The notes: generated from the sequence alone by a model not told the origin. A stretch of DNA of 64,000 bases from Flavobacterium sp. YJ01 (GCF_029320955.1 NZ_CP119757.1:1-64000); one strand, 5' to 3'. Counted from the stretch's first letter, positions 34,272-43,417 are shown. A program made the numbers and translations.

Positions 34272-34280
34272 AAATCGCTT

Positions 34281-34296
34281 TTTGTCATTTGGCAAA
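34281..34296. promoter_or_regulatory. Palindromic operator before the SDR gene
   Basis: TTTGTCATTTGGCAAA reads TTTGCCAAATGACAAA on the other strand and matches the site before the Crp/Fnr gene at all but one central base. It lies 55 bases before the SDR start codon at 34352. Confidence 0.7.
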
Positions 34297-34351
34297 TGTT
34301 TTTATTTTTTATCGATGGAACTTTGTAATCAATAATTTAAAAATTTAAAAA

Positions 34352-35086
34352 ATGGATTCAGTATTAATTACAGGCGCAAATAGAAGCATAGGTTTAGAAA
34401 CAGCAAAACAGCTTTCAGAAAAAGGATTTTTTATTTATTTAGGAAGTCGTGATCTTGCAAAAGGCGAAGAAGTTGTAAAAGAATTAAACCAAAAAGGATT
34501 TCAAAACATCAAAGCGATTCAGATTGATGTTACAAACGACGAAAGTGTTTTAGAGGCGAAAACAATTATAGAAAAGGAGCAAGGCAAATTAGATATTTTA
34601 ATCAATAACGCTGGAATTTTAGGCGATGTTCCGCAAGATTCGTCTACAACTTCTGTTGCAAATATTCAGAATGTTTTTGACACCAATTTTTTTGGAGTAA
34701 TCAGAGTAACACAAGCATTTATTGAATTATTAAAAAAATCAGATAATCCAAGAATCAGTAATATTACTTCAGGGCTTGGTTCGCTTACGCTACATAGTGA
34801 TCCCAGCTGGAAATATTATGCTTTTAAAGCGGTTTCTTATGTTTCTTCAAAAACAGCTTTAAATGCCTTTACCATTACTTTGGCACACGAATTAAAAGAT
34901 TTAGGTTTTAAAATAAATGCAATTGATCCAGGTTATACCGCAACTGATTTTAATCATCATAGCGGACCTGCGAGTGTAGAAAGCGCGGCAAGTTTCATCA
35001 TTAAACATACTTTAGATGAAAATGGGCCAACAGGAAAATTCTACAGCCCCGATATAGAAAACGAAAGCGAAGAAAGTCCTTGGTGA
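34352..35086 (+). CDS. Short-chain dehydrogenase/reductase
   Basis: The 244-residue protein is a classical SDR with an N-terminal NAD(P)-binding motif (ITGANRSIGLETA), INNAGIL, an active-site Ser region (NITSGLGSL), and YVSSK as the catalytic Tyr-x3-Lys. It should reduce or oxidise a small carbonyl compound; the substrate is unknown. The upstream operator shared with the Crp/Fnr gene suggests induction by the same signal. The stop at 35086 is followed by a strong terminator. Confidence 0.9.
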   Translation: MDSVLITGANRSIGLETAKQLSEKGFFIYLGSRDLAKGEEVVKELNQKGFQNIKAIQIDVTNDESVLEAKTIIEKEQGKLDILINNAGILGDVPQDSSTTSVANIQNVFDTNFFGVIRVTQAFIELLKKSDNPRISNITSGLGSLTLHSDPSWKYYAFKAVSYVSSKTALNAFTITLAHELKDLGFKINAIDPGYTATDFNHHSGPASVESAASFIIKHTLDENGPTGKFYSPDIENESEESPW

Positions 35087-35105
35087 AATAAAGGATAAAA
35101 ACATT

Positions 35106-35140
35106 AAAACCCTCATAAATCTAATATTTATGAGGGTTTT
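35106..35140. terminator. Terminator after the SDR gene
   Basis: A 15-bp perfect stem (AAAACCCTCATAAAT / ATTTATGAGGGTTTT) follows the SDR stop codon by 20 bases. The T run is short, with A/T on both ends, so it may work in both directions. Confidence 0.8.
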
Positions 35141-35224
35141 AGCATTTAAATAACGCTCAATTTTAAAGAAAAGTAGTATTTTAGTCGGTGATTCGTTTGA
35201 ATAGAAATTAGTAAAGAAAATACC

Positions 35225-35989
35225 ATGTCAATTACAACAGAAGCAGAATTAATCGGAATGAAAAAAGCAAGTGAAGCAGTTGCTCTTACTTTAAAAGAAA
35301 TGAGAAAATTTGCCAAACCCGGAATCTCTACAAAAGAATTAGATGATTATGGCGGACAAATTCTGAATGATTTAGGAGCAAAATCTGCACCATATTTGAC
35401 TTATGGTTTTCCGGGTTGGACTTGCATTAGTGTTGATAATGAATTTTGTCACGGAATTCCATCTGATAAAAGAATTTTGCAAGAAGGAGATTTAATTAAT
35501 ATTGATGTTTCTGCAGAATTAAACGGGTTTTGGTCCGATAACGGCGGTTCTTTTGTGATCGGATCTGATGTAAACGAACATCAAAAATTAGTAGAAGCTT
35601 CAAAAGATATTTTACGCAAAGCTATTTACAACATCAAAGGCGGTGTTCGTATTTCTGATATTGGATTTCTGATTGAAACTGAAGCTAAAAAACGCGGTTA
35701 TAAAGTCATTAAAAATTTAACTGGGCATGGAGTAGGGAGAAGTCTTCATGAAGCACCACACGAAATTGCCAATTATAGAGATCGTTTTAACCAAACCAGA
35801 TTTAAGAAAAATTCTGTTGTTGCCATTGAAACGTTTATTTCAACCACTTCTACTTATGCAGAAACGTTGCAAGACGGCTGGACAATGGTCGGAAATAAGG
35901 GCGGATTCATGGCACAACACGAACATACAATCGTAGTGACAGAAGGAAAACCCATTATTCTGACCGAAATGAATGAAATTTGGAATTAA
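35225..35989 (+). CDS. map: Methionine aminopeptidase, type I
   Basis: The 254-residue protein removes the N-terminal Met of new proteins, using two metal ions. The five ligands are in INIDVSAELNGFWSDNGG (two D), GHGVGRSLHEAPH (H), AIETFI (E) and QHEHTIVVTEG (E). The FCHGIPSD strand also fits type I. The length is normal. The gene has a terminator behind it (36005-36035). Flavobacteria often carry more than one copy; another map may lie in the ribosomal protein region. Confidence 0.95.
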   Translation: MSITTEAELIGMKKASEAVALTLKEMRKFAKPGISTKELDDYGGQILNDLGAKSAPYLTYGFPGWTCISVDNEFCHGIPSDKRILQEGDLINIDVSAELNGFWSDNGGSFVIGSDVNEHQKLVEASKDILRKAIYNIKGGVRISDIGFLIETEAKKRGYKVIKNLTGHGVGRSLHEAPHEIANYRDRFNQTRFKKNSVVAIETFISTTSTYAETLQDGWTMVGNKGGFMAQHEHTIVVTEGKPIILTEMNEIWN

Positions 35990-36004
35990 AAAATCATATA
36001 AAGT

Positions 36005-36035
36005 AAAAGCTCCATTTGTTTCTAATGGAGCTTTT
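36005..36035. terminator. Bidirectional terminator between convergent genes
   Basis: A 12-bp perfect stem (AAAAGCTCCATT / AATGGAGCTTTT) lies between the stop of map and the end of the acyltransferase gene, so it can serve both. Confidence 0.85.
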
Positions 36036-36041
36036 ATGTTT

Positions 36042-36572
36042 TTAAATAGATTTATTTTGTTTATTAAATTCGGTAACTAAATTTTTATTAGCTTCAATTA
36101 TCTTGCTTGGATGAATCATATTTGAATTAAATATAAAATCGTAGTTAATGTCTTTTTGTTTAAATTGATTTACTCCATACGCCACACTATTTGGTGGAAT
36201 ATCTTTTGTAATAATAGAACCAGCACCAATAACTGAGTTTTTTCCAATTACTATAGGACCTAAAATTTTAGCTCCATCGGCAATTACAACATTCCTAGCA
36301 ATAATCGGATTTCCGACATTTTCCCATTCGTTGCTGATTTTATTATATTTCAAATTAGCTCCAATTGATACGTTTTGAAAAATCACTACATTTTCGCAAA
36401 TTTTAGAAGCCACAATTGTACACCCACGTCCGTGATGCGCAAACAAAACACTTTTGTCCATTTCAGCACAATTGATTTCGCAGCAATACAGTTTTTCTAA
36501 TAAATTAGAAGCGATTTTTCGTAAGAATTTATTCCTTGAATGGCAGTTTATTTCAACCAGTTTATTAAACAT
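36042..36572 (-). CDS. Hexapeptide-repeat acyltransferase, serine acetyltransferase-like
   Basis: The 176-residue protein has the left-handed beta-helix of hexapeptide acyltransferases (IIARNVVIADGAKILGPIVI, GKNSVIGAGSIITKDIPPNS). A catalytic-type His lies in FAHHGRGCT. The order of motifs resembles CysE-type serine O-acetyltransferases, but the N-terminal helical domain is short. It could act on serine or on a sugar in surface polysaccharide. The ending (MIHPSKIIEANKNLVTEF) is helical. Confidence 0.75.
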   Translation of the reverse strand: MFNKLVEINCHSRNKFLRKIASNLLEKLYCCEINCAEMDKSVLFAHHGRGCTIVASKICENVVIFQNVSIGANLKYNKISNEWENVGNPIIARNVVIADGAKILGPIVIGKNSVIGAGSIITKDIPPNSVAYGVNQFKQKDINYDFIFNSNMIHPSKIIEANKNLVTEFNKQNKSI

Positions 36573-36637
36573 ATAGAGTTTTTTTATTCTTCAATCAACC
36601 ATCAACCATCAACAAATTAACAATCAACCATTAACAA

Positions 36638-37039
36638 TTAAGCCGGTTCCCAAAGTTCAATTTTATTGCCTTCAGCATCCATTATATGAACAAATTTTCC
36701 GTAATCGTACGTTTCAATCTCGTCCAAAACAGTAACTCCGTTTGCTTTTAGTTTTTCTAAAAGTCCTTCGATATTTTGAACGCGATAATTGACCATGAAA
36801 TCTTTTTTAGAAGGAGAAAAATATTCGTCACCTTTCTTAAAAGGACACCATTGTGTTGATTCAATTTGTTCTGGATTTTCAAGATTTCGAGATTCAAAAC
36901 TGGCAGAACCCCAATCGTTTATTTCTAACCCTAAATTTTTCGCATACCAATCTTTAGTTTCTTTCGGATTGTCTAGAAAAAAGAAAATTCCGCCAATTCC
37001 TGTGACTTTTGGTGTAATTTCATTTGAAATATTTTCCAT
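36638..37039 (-). CDS. VOC-family (glyoxalase-like) protein
   Basis: The 133-residue protein is a vicinal-oxygen-chelate domain with the motif FFLDNPKETKDWYAKNLG early and FVHIMDAEGNKIELWEPA at the end. The usual metal-binding E is in IELWEP. Related proteins are annotated as bleomycin-resistance or glyoxalase-like. The substrate is unknown. It stands alone between the acyltransferase gene and a divergent DUF2200 gene. Confidence 0.85.
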   Translation of the reverse strand: MENISNEITPKVTGIGGIFFFLDNPKETKDWYAKNLGLEINDWGSASFESRNLENPEQIESTQWCPFKKGDEYFSPSKKDFMVNYRVQNIEGLLEKLKANGVTVLDEIETYDYGKFVHIMDAEGNKIELWEPA

Positions 37040-37169
37040 ATTATTAGCTGTTTAGGATTGTCAAATACTATTATTTCATTAATCTAAGGTATTAAAATAA
37101 TCATTGTATTCGCCTTTTTTTATTCTTTTGATTTATCTTTACGTAAAAGCTTTTATTTTAAAACAGATC

Positions 37170-37523
37170 ATGATGAAAACTGACAGAATTTACAAAATAT
37201 TGTTTTCTAGCGTTTATCCTTTATACATTCAAAAAGTAGAAAAGAAAGAACGCACAAAAGAAGAATTAGATACGGTAATTAGATGGTTAACAGGATATAA
37301 TGATGGACAGCTTAAAGAACAAATTGAAAAGAAAGTAGATTTTGAAACTTTCTTTCAAGAAGCACCGCAAATCAATCCGAATTCATCTAAAATTACTGGA
37401 GTTATTTGTGGTTATCGCGTTGAAGAAATTAAAGATCCGTTAATTCAAAAACTAAGATATCTAGATAAATTGGTTGACGAATTAGCAAAAGGAAAAAAAA
37501 TGGAAAAAATTTTAAGAGAATAA
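37170..37523 (+). CDS. DUF2200 protein
   Basis: The 117-residue protein matches DUF2200: it opens with [20 protein letters not shown], has [13 protein letters not shown], then [20 protein letters not shown] and [14 protein letters not shown] at the end. The frame starts at 37104, but the ATG at 37170 (MMKTDRIYK) is the likely start. The family is small, soluble and without assigned function. A terminator follows at once. Confidence 0.85.
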   Translation: MMKTDRIYKILFSSVYPLYIQKVEKKERTKEELDTVIRWLTGYNDGQLKEQIEKKVDFETFFQEAPQINPNSSKITGVICGYRVEEIKDPLIQKLRYLDKLVDELAKGKKMEKILRE

Positions 37524-37533
37524 TTAAAAAATA

Positions 37534-37566
37534 AAACCTTCAAAAACTACTTTGAAGGTTTCTTTT
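37534..37566. terminator. Bidirectional terminator between convergent genes
   Basis: An 11-bp stem (AAACCTTCAAA / TTTGAAGGTTT) with a following CTTTTTTTT run lies between DUF2200 and DUF4256. A run of A on the left side allows it to serve the minus strand too. Confidence 0.85.
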
Positions 37567-37568
37567 TT

Positions 37569-38126
37569 TTAAACTCTTAATAAACCGCGAAAACCTCTCG
37601 CGGCATAATAGGAATCTGCGCCATTGTGATATACAAAAACAGTATTATATCTAAAATCTGAAAAAATGGCTCCTCCTAATTTTCTAATTTCTGGCGGAGT
37701 CAAAATCCAACTAGACGTTTTTGTGTCAAATTTTCCTAATTTCTGTAAGTCTTTATATTGTTCTTCGTTTAAAATTTCAACTCCCATTTCTTCTGCCATA
37801 TTTAAGGCGCTGTTTGCGGGTTTGTGTTCTTTTCTTTTTTCAAGCGCTTCATGATCGTAACAAACACTTCTTCTGCCTTTCGGACTTTCTGAAACGCAGT
37901 CTACAAAAAGATATTCATCGGTATTTTTATCATAACCAATTACATCTGGTTCGCCTTCAGTGCTTTCCATTTGCTCAAGCGACCACAATTTTTCTGGATT
38001 TGCTTTTAGTTTGGCTTCAATTTTAGACCAAACCAGATTTTCATGACGATTTTTATTCTTTTCGAAACGTTTCTCAAGCGTACTTAAAATTTCTTCTTGT
38101 TCGTTTGCTGTCAATTCTTTTTTCAT
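37569..38126 (-). CDS. DUF4256 protein
   Basis: The 185-residue protein matches DUF4256: RFEKNKNRHENLVW, LWSLEQMESTEGEPDVIGYD, CVSESPKGRRSVCYDHEAL and ARGFRGLLRV. The function is not known. It is the last of four genes in a minus-strand operon (ArsR, SRPBCC, DoxX-like, DUF4256) with gaps of 3, 6 and 12 bases, so it is likely under the ArsR-type regulator. Confidence 0.85.
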   Translation of the reverse strand: MKKELTANEQEEILSTLEKRFEKNKNRHENLVWSKIEAKLKANPEKLWSLEQMESTEGEPDVIGYDKNTDEYLFVDCVSESPKGRRSVCYDHEALEKRKEHKPANSALNMAEEMGVEILNEEQYKDLQKLGKFDTKTSSWILTPPEIRKLGGAIFSDFRYNTVFVYHNGADSYYAARGFRGLLRV

Positions 38127-38138
38127 GTTTTTGTGTTT

Positions 38139-38516
38139 TTAATTAGAACTGCACTTTCTATTTTCAGGTCTGAAGTACCACGAAATTACCGTTAAAACAA
38201 TTAATAAAATTGGTCCAAAAAGTACCGAAGCTTCATCTCCAATAGCTAAATGAGACACTACAGCTCCAGACATTGCAAAGAAAAAACCGGCATAGGCCCA
38301 TTCTTTCAACAAACCAAATTTCGGAATTAAAATTGCAATTACGCCTAAAAGTTTCCAAACACCTAAAAGAGTCAAAAAGTAAAGCGGATAGCCTAAATGT
38401 TTTATCATTTCAGCTTCTTCTTTTAATGGAATAAGCTGTACAATTCCTGTAGAAGTCATTCCTAGCGCCAGCCAAAGTGTAGCAATCCAATATATAATCT
38501 TGTTTCTTTTACTCAT
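38139..38516 (-). CDS. DoxX-like membrane protein
   Basis: The 125-residue protein has four membrane segments (IYWIATLWLALGMTSTGIVQ, LYFLTLLGVWKLLGVIAIL, WAYAGFFFAMSGAVVSHLA, ILLIVLTVISWYF) and the G-W-K-LLG pattern of DoxX-like proteins. It should lie in the inner membrane. Such proteins are often found with SRPBCC and ArsR genes, as here. The function is not settled. Confidence 0.85.
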   Translation of the reverse strand: MSKRNKIIYWIATLWLALGMTSTGIVQLIPLKEEAEMIKHLGYPLYFLTLLGVWKLLGVIAILIPKFGLLKEWAYAGFFFAMSGAVVSHLAIGDEASVLFGPILLIVLTVISWYFRPENRKCSSN

Positions 38517-38522
38517 AATTCT

Positions 38523-38990
38523 TTATTTTAGTTTAGTTACAATTTCTTCTAGTCTATTGTGCGCCATATTTAAACCTTGCGCAAATGGCAGTTTAAGTTG
38601 CGTCAATCTATGTTCGATAGATTTATAAATAATCTGCATGGTTAATTTACTTGTTTCTTCAGTTAATTTTTCGAATTCTAAAAATTCCAATTGAGGCGCA
38701 AAATTTGCGTTATCCATTTCAAAAGTTCGAACGATTTTCTCATTTGGAATAATATCGTGAATTGTTCCATGCGCTTTAAAAACTACATTTCCAGACGGAT
38801 CGCTGGTTTCAAATTCCCAACCGCCATGTTTTTTATTCTCAAGTTTTACAACTTTTGTTCCCATCCATTGCGCTACAATTTCAGGTTCCATATAAGCTTT
38901 AAACAAAAGCTCTACAGGCAGATCAAATTCTCTTGTAATGACAAGGTCGTGTCTGTTATCTTCAGCGTGAATTTTTGTCTTTTTTTCCAT
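38523..38990 (-). CDS. SRPBCC-domain protein, AHSA1 type
   Basis: The 155-residue protein is a START/Bet v 1-like fold of the AHSA1 (activator of Hsp90 ATPase) type. It has TREFDLPVELLFKAYMEPEI, VAQWMGTKV, GTIHDIIPNEKIVRTFEM and the closing helix QGLNMAHNRLEEIV. These proteins bind hydrophobic ligands. It lies three bases after the ArsR gene and six before the DoxX-like gene, a typical cluster. Confidence 0.9.
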   Translation of the reverse strand: MEKKTKIHAEDNRHDLVITREFDLPVELLFKAYMEPEIVAQWMGTKVVKLENKKHGGWEFETSDPSGNVVFKAHGTIHDIIPNEKIVRTFEMDNANFAPQLEFLEFEKLTEETSKLTMQIIYKSIEHRLTQLKLPFAQGLNMAHNRLEEIVTKLK

Positions 38991-38993
38991 GTC

Positions 38994-39311
38994 TTATTTT
39001 TTATAATTTTTCATGATTGCTTCTAACTTGTTAAATCGCTCGTCCCACATTTTTCTGAAAGGCTCAATAAAATTGTCAATTTCTTTCATCTTCAAAGGAT
39101 TTAAATGATAATAAATTTCTCTTCCGTTTTGTGTCTGACTTAACAATTCACATTCGCTAAGAATTTGAATATGTTTTGAAATTGTCTGTCTCGACGAATT
39201 AAAATTCTCTGCAATTGCCCCAGGAGTCATACTCTGAATCGCAACTAAACTCAATATAGCTCTTCGTGTCGGATCGGCTATTGCCTGAAAAACATCTCTT
39301 CTAATTTCCAT
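38994..39311 (-). CDS. ArsR-family winged-helix regulator
   Basis: The 105-residue protein is a small ArsR-type repressor with a winged helix ([35 protein letters not shown], then [15 protein letters not shown]). The start at 39311 (MEIRRDVFQ) is preferred to the frame start at 39359, which adds 16 unusual residues. No metal-binding Cys set is present. It heads the operon with SRPBCC and DoxX-like genes and is probably its repressor. Confidence 0.9.
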   Translation of the reverse strand: MEIRRDVFQAIADPTRRAILSLVAIQSMTPGAIAENFNSSRQTISKHIQILSECELLSQTQNGREIYYHLNPLKMKEIDNFIEPFRKMWDERFNKLEAIMKNYKK

Positions 39312-39385
39312 TATGCAGTTATTTGACTGCAAATATAATGAAGTCATTTGACTGCGCAATATTTTTTATGCTTTTTTTTAATAAA

Positions 39386-39417
39386 AAAACCTTCAAAGTT
39401 TTAGATTTGAAGGTTTT
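39386..39417 (-). terminator. Terminator after the amide-hydrolase gene
   Basis: A 12-bp perfect stem (AAAACCTTCAAA / TTTGAAGGTTTT) is followed by T residues on the minus strand. It lies 20 bases past the stop of the minus-strand amidohydrolase gene at 39437. Confidence 0.8.
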
Positions 39418-39436
39418 AGCGTAATTTATTATTGAA

Positions 39437-40489
39437 TTAATCCAATCCAGCAAACTGAAAAGGCTTAGTTTCTTTAAAGTTAATCAAAGATTCTCCTGAA
39501 TAATTTTCATGATTTGCTAAGCTCAGCTTCTTAATTTTTCCTTTTTCACTAAAATCAATTTTATTAAATTCAACCCAAATCACATTTGGATTCAGAACAT
39601 TATCAAAATAATAAACCAAATTTTTTTGATCTGCAACTGTTCTCCAGCGAGTAGAAGAGATGTTAGGTTCTGTTTCTGATGAAATTCCGAGCGGAACAGA
39701 ACAATTTCGAATTACACCAAAAACACTTGCCAAAGCTGTTCGAATATTATCTGTTTTCGGAATGGCGTCTATATAATAAGAAGCGCGAACAAAACGATCT
39801 GCCGCGCGATTAGTTCCCGGAAGCATAATTGTTCCAGGAATGCTTTTCCAATAGGAATTAATAGCCAATTGTTCATCAAAAATGGGAGAATTAGTCATGG
39901 CAACATATTTTCTATCGTGATGAATTACCAATTTACTGTTTATATATTCGAAAATAGCATTGTCGCCAGTCGCATCTGAAATGGATAGATGAACCGTAGC
40001 AAAAATATCTGTTCCAGGAATGTGAGAAGAAGCAATAACAAAATCTCTTTTTTCTAATGCTGCAACAGCTTCAGAAACTGTCGAAAAATTGTCCAAAACA
40101 TATTGCAACCATAAAGAAACTGCCAAACCTTTTACTTTTCCGTTTTTCTCAAATTTTGGATATTGAGATTCAACCAACCATAAAAGATTTCCAACAAGCC
40201 CTTTTTCGTTCATTCCGTCAGAAGAAGCAATGTCCCACGAGCTTGTAATAACACTTCCGTATTTAGATTTCCATTTTACAGAACTAGTTCCAGCTTCACC
40301 AAATCGTTCAATTCCGCGAGGAAATATCCATAAATTTGCTGGAATTTCTCCTTTCCAATCCATCGAACGCGCCGTAATAATTGTGCCATTTAATCCTTCA
40401 TAAACTATTCTTGTGCAAGGAATAGCTGTTTCAGATATCAAAAGACTAAATGCTAAAAAAAGGGTCAGAATGCTATTTTTTAATTTCAT
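39437..40489 (-). CDS. Secreted linear amide C-N hydrolase (choloylglycine hydrolase family)
   Basis: The 350-residue protein belongs to the Ntn hydrolase group that includes penicillin V acylase and bile-salt hydrolase. The signal peptide (LTLFLAFSLLISETAIP) leaves Cys25 as the new N-terminus (CTRIVYEG), the expected nucleophile. Further typical parts are TARSMDWKGEI, DGMNEKGLVGNLLWL and NSPIFDEQL. It is exported to the periplasm. The natural substrate could be an N-acyl homoserine lactone or another amide; this cannot be told here. Confidence 0.85.
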   Translation of the reverse strand: MKLKNSILTLFLAFSLLISETAIPCTRIVYEGLNGTIITARSMDWKGEIPANLWIFPRGIERFGEAGTSSVKWKSKYGSVITSSWDIASSDGMNEKGLVGNLLWLVESQYPKFEKNGKVKGLAVSLWLQYVLDNFSTVSEAVAALEKRDFVIASSHIPGTDIFATVHLSISDATGDNAIFEYINSKLVIHHDRKYVAMTNSPIFDEQLAINSYWKSIPGTIMLPGTNRAADRFVRASYYIDAIPKTDNIRTALASVFGVIRNCSVPLGISSETEPNISSTRWRTVADQKNLVYYFDNVLNPNVIWVEFNKIDFSEKGKIKKLSLANHENYSGESLINFKETKPFQFAGLD

Positions 40490-40665
40490 AATCTAGAAAT
40501 TTTAATTAAACATTGTTTTTGAGATATTTTTTTGAATAAAAAGATATTTAAAACAATAAGATTTATCTGCAATTTAAGTATTTAATATAATATTTTAGCA
40601 ATTAAACATTTAATAATGAAGTAGATGTAAATCAATAAATATTATTTAGAATAATTTTAAATAGT

Positions 40666-40697
40666 TTTGGAATTAGAAGAAATATCGTCTATTTTTG
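40666..40697 (+). promoter_or_regulatory. Promoter of the alpha/beta hydrolase gene
   Basis: TTTG (40666-40669), a 20-base spacer and TATTTTTG (40690-40697) match the Bacteroidota -33/-7 pattern. The start codon at 40730 lies 32 bases further on. Confidence 0.65.
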
Positions 40698-40729
40698 AAG
40701 TTATCACAACTTTTAAAAATTGACTTTAA

Positions 40730-41704
40730 ATGATGAAAAAGATTTTCAAAGCTCTCAAAATATTTTTGGGTAGTCTGGCAATTTTAATTGTAATCGGATT
40801 TTTGTTCGAACGTATTTCTCGATTCTATTATGATAGCAAACGTCCAGATAAATCAGAATTTGTAGAAATTGATGGGAGAAAAATTCATTTTAAGAAACAA
40901 GGAAAAGGCTCTTGCACCGTAGTTTTCGAATCTGGTTTGGGAGGAGATTATCTGCATTGGCAAGATATTCAGAAGAAACTTTCTCATAACTACACCACGA
41001 TTTCTTATGATAAAGCCGGAATTTTATGGAGTGGCCCAGCAAAGAAAACCAATTTAAGAAGATACGCAGATGATTTAAAACAGCTTCTAGAAAAAACGAA
41101 TTGCCCAAAACCTTATATTTTAGTTGGACATTCTTTTGGTGGAATTACGCCAAGATTATTCCTTAAAGAGAATGCAAAAGATATGGCAGGCATTGTGTTT
41201 GTTGATGTTTCTCATCCAAAACAATTAGAAAAATCTTCTGAAGCTTTAAAAAAATCTGTTCAGCCTCCACCAAAAATATTTTTGAGTTTTTTAAATGAAA
41301 TCGGCGCAATTAGAATATTATACAGCACAACAGCTTTTACAGCAGCGGTTCCCAAAGAACATTGGTTTAACAGAAATGTAAAACACTATTTCTATCGTAT
41401 TTTAGACGGAATGATCGAAGAATTAGAAAATGATGAAAAATTAATGTTAGAAGCATCTCAAATTGATGATTTTGGATCAATTCCGCTAACAATTATTACT
41501 GCAAAATATCCGAATGGAGTAGAGGGAGCAAAGGATAAAAATCTTGAAAATGAGTATCTTTCTATTCATAACAATCTACAGAAAGATCTGCTTCATTTGT
41601 CTGTTAAAAGCACGCAGGTTTTTGCGCAAAAAAGTGGTCATTATATTACACTTCAAGAGCCAGATTTAATTTGCAATGAAATAGAAAAATTAGCGCCGAG
41701 ATAA
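40730..41704 (+). CDS. Alpha/beta hydrolase, membrane-anchored
   Basis: The 324-residue protein has an N-terminal hydrophobic helix (FLGSLAILIVIGFLFERI) and then an alpha/beta-hydrolase fold. The nucleophile elbow is GHSFGG, with the oxyanion strand FESGLGGDYLHW. An acid (in VFVDVSHP or later) and His in the tail QKSGHYITLQEP complete the likely triad. It is probably a lipase or esterase anchored in the envelope. The stop codon lies inside the following terminator stem. Confidence 0.85.
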   Translation: MMKKIFKALKIFLGSLAILIVIGFLFERISRFYYDSKRPDKSEFVEIDGRKIHFKKQGKGSCTVVFESGLGGDYLHWQDIQKKLSHNYTTISYDKAGILWSGPAKKTNLRRYADDLKQLLEKTNCPKPYILVGHSFGGITPRLFLKENAKDMAGIVFVDVSHPKQLEKSSEALKKSVQPPPKIFLSFLNEIGAIRILYSTTAFTAAVPKEHWFNRNVKHYFYRILDGMIEELENDEKLMLEASQIDDFGSIPLTIITAKYPNGVEGAKDKNLENEYLSIHNNLQKDLLHLSVKSTQVFAQKSGHYITLQEPDLICNEIEKLAPR

Positions 41705-41720
41705 TTCGGCGCTTTTTTTA
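41692..41720. terminator. Bidirectional terminator between convergent genes
   Basis: An 8-bp GC-rich stem (AGCGCCGA / TCGGCGCT) is followed by a T7 run. It overlaps the stop codon of the hydrolase gene and ends at the stop of the ABC-F gene. Confidence 0.85.
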
Positions 41721-43304
41721 AAGTTCGATACTTTTTTCAATTTTTATTTGATTTAGAAAAAGATGATCGTGAGAAATAACAATCAAAGTTCCATTATATT
41801 CGTTCAACGCCGAAGTTAGAATTTCTATGTTTTGAATGTCTATATTATTGGTTGGTTCGTCTAAAATTATAATTTCAGGAGATTCATCACTAATTGTTAA
41901 ACAGCAAAGCATCAGACGCATTCTTTCGCCTCCGCTTAATGTGTTGCAAGGTTTATTCCAATCATTTTGAGTGAATAAAAAACGATTTAATCTCATTTTT
42001 ACGTCATGTTCTTCTAAACCGCAATCATTAAAAAGTTGTGCTTGATCATAAACTTTCAGATTATTTTGAAGTAAAGAATAATCTTGGTCAATGTACATTA
42101 CTTTCTTTCCAAGTGAACTTATGTTTCCTTGCTCCAGTTTTAATTCTCCCAAAATAATCTTGACTAAAGTTGTTTTTCCTGAACCGTTTAAACCTTTTAA
42201 AACCAAACGATCTCCGGAAAGAATTTCGAAATCGAGATTTTCTTTCCAAAGCAATTGATTTCCATATGAATAATTAATTTCATTAGCTTTAAAAAGTGTC
42301 TTTCCTTTATTAAAAGTAGAATTATTGAAGCCAAATTTAATTTGATCTATTGCCGGCAAATTTGATCTTAATTGACGCAAATCACCAGAAATGGTATTGA
42401 TTTTTTCTGCATGAACATCTTTTAATTTCGAACTGCTATTTTCTGCATTATTTCGAAGTGTGTTCATCATAATTCTAGCAACACCAGACTTTTCTTGTTT
42501 CTTTTTTCCTCTAGAATCCAGTTTGTTCTGGCGTTCGATGGTTTCGCGTTCTTTGTCTTTAGCTTTTCTAAGTTCTTTCTCTTTACTTTGCACATCTTGC
42601 TCGAGAGCTTCATGCATAATTTTTTTCTGATTTCGATAAAAATCATAATTTCCTCCATAAACGATAACTTCATTTTTACTCATTTCAAGCGTTCGATCTA
42701 GAATATTTAGTAATGTTCTGTCGTGACTTACAACTAAAATAGAACTTGAAGTAGATTTTATAAATTCATACAATAATTCGCGTGCTCCAAAATCCAGATG
42801 ATTGCTAGGCTCGTCCATTAAAATAAAATCTGGTTCGTGAATTATAATTCCAGCCAAAAAAACTTTCGTTTTCTGACCACCGCTCAGAGTTTCCATTTTC
42901 TGATTCAAATCCAGATCGTGAAGATTCCAATAAGATAAACCCTTATCACAGCGTTCTTCAATTGTCCAGTCATTATCTAATAATTGCAGATTTTCTTCGG
43001 TAACAATACCTTCAAGTATTTCTTTAAGTGATTTGATTTTATCTTTTATTTCTAAAGCATCAGCAATACTAAGATTATCAAATTGACCAAATAATTGCGG
43101 TACAAAATAAGGTTTCGAATTTTGAATAATTTGACCTGAAAATGGTTTAAGTTCACCCGAAATAATTCGCAATAAAGTTGATTTTCCGACGCCATTATTT
43201 CCAACTAGCGCAGTTTTATCATGATTGTTTACCGTAAAATTTATGTTTTGAAACAGCATGTCTTTATTCTCATGCTGATATGAGATATTTTGAATAATAA
43301 GCAT
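41718..43304 (-). CDS. ABC-F family ATPase
   Basis: The 528-residue protein has two ABC cassettes without membrane parts: Walker A GNNGVGKS near 35 and GLNGSGKT near 375, signatures LSGGQ and LSGGE, Walker B FILMDEPSNHLD and IIILDEPTNNID. A charged linker (about 240-310, many K and E) joins them. ABC-F proteins bind the ribosome and help with stalled translation or give resistance to antibiotics. The linker is of moderate length; which drugs, if any, are involved is unknown. The 5' leader of about 100 bases with a GTG-start nine-codon frame could be an attenuator. Confidence 0.9.
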   Translation of the reverse strand: MLIIQNISYQHENKDMLFQNINFTVNNHDKTALVGNNGVGKSTLLRIISGELKPFSGQIIQNSKPYFVPQLFGQFDNLSIADALEIKDKIKSLKEILEGIVTEENLQLLDNDWTIEERCDKGLSYWNLHDLDLNQKMETLSGGQKTKVFLAGIIIHEPDFILMDEPSNHLDFGARELLYEFIKSTSSSILVVSHDRTLLNILDRTLEMSKNEVIVYGGNYDFYRNQKKIMHEALEQDVQSKEKELRKAKDKERETIERQNKLDSRGKKKQEKSGVARIMMNTLRNNAENSSSKLKDVHAEKINTISGDLRQLRSNLPAIDQIKFGFNNSTFNKGKTLFKANEINYSYGNQLLWKENLDFEILSGDRLVLKGLNGSGKTTLVKIILGELKLEQGNISSLGKKVMYIDQDYSLLQNNLKVYDQAQLFNDCGLEEHDVKMRLNRFLFTQNDWNKPCNTLSGGERMRLMLCCLTISDESPEIIILDEPTNNIDIQNIEILTSALNEYNGTLIVISHDHLFLNQIKIEKSIEL

Positions 43305-43417
43305 AATTATTTCTTTTTATAGAATTAAATAATCAAGCAGCCACTAAATGCGGTTACTTACTAAGTCTTCCGAAAGAAATTAATTTTCACATAGATAAAT
43401 GCTTATTTGAAGAAGTG

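Noticed and set aside
43305..43410. A riboswitch in the ABC-F leader
   Set aside because: No conserved riboswitch core could be recognised. A short leader frame is the more likely explanation.
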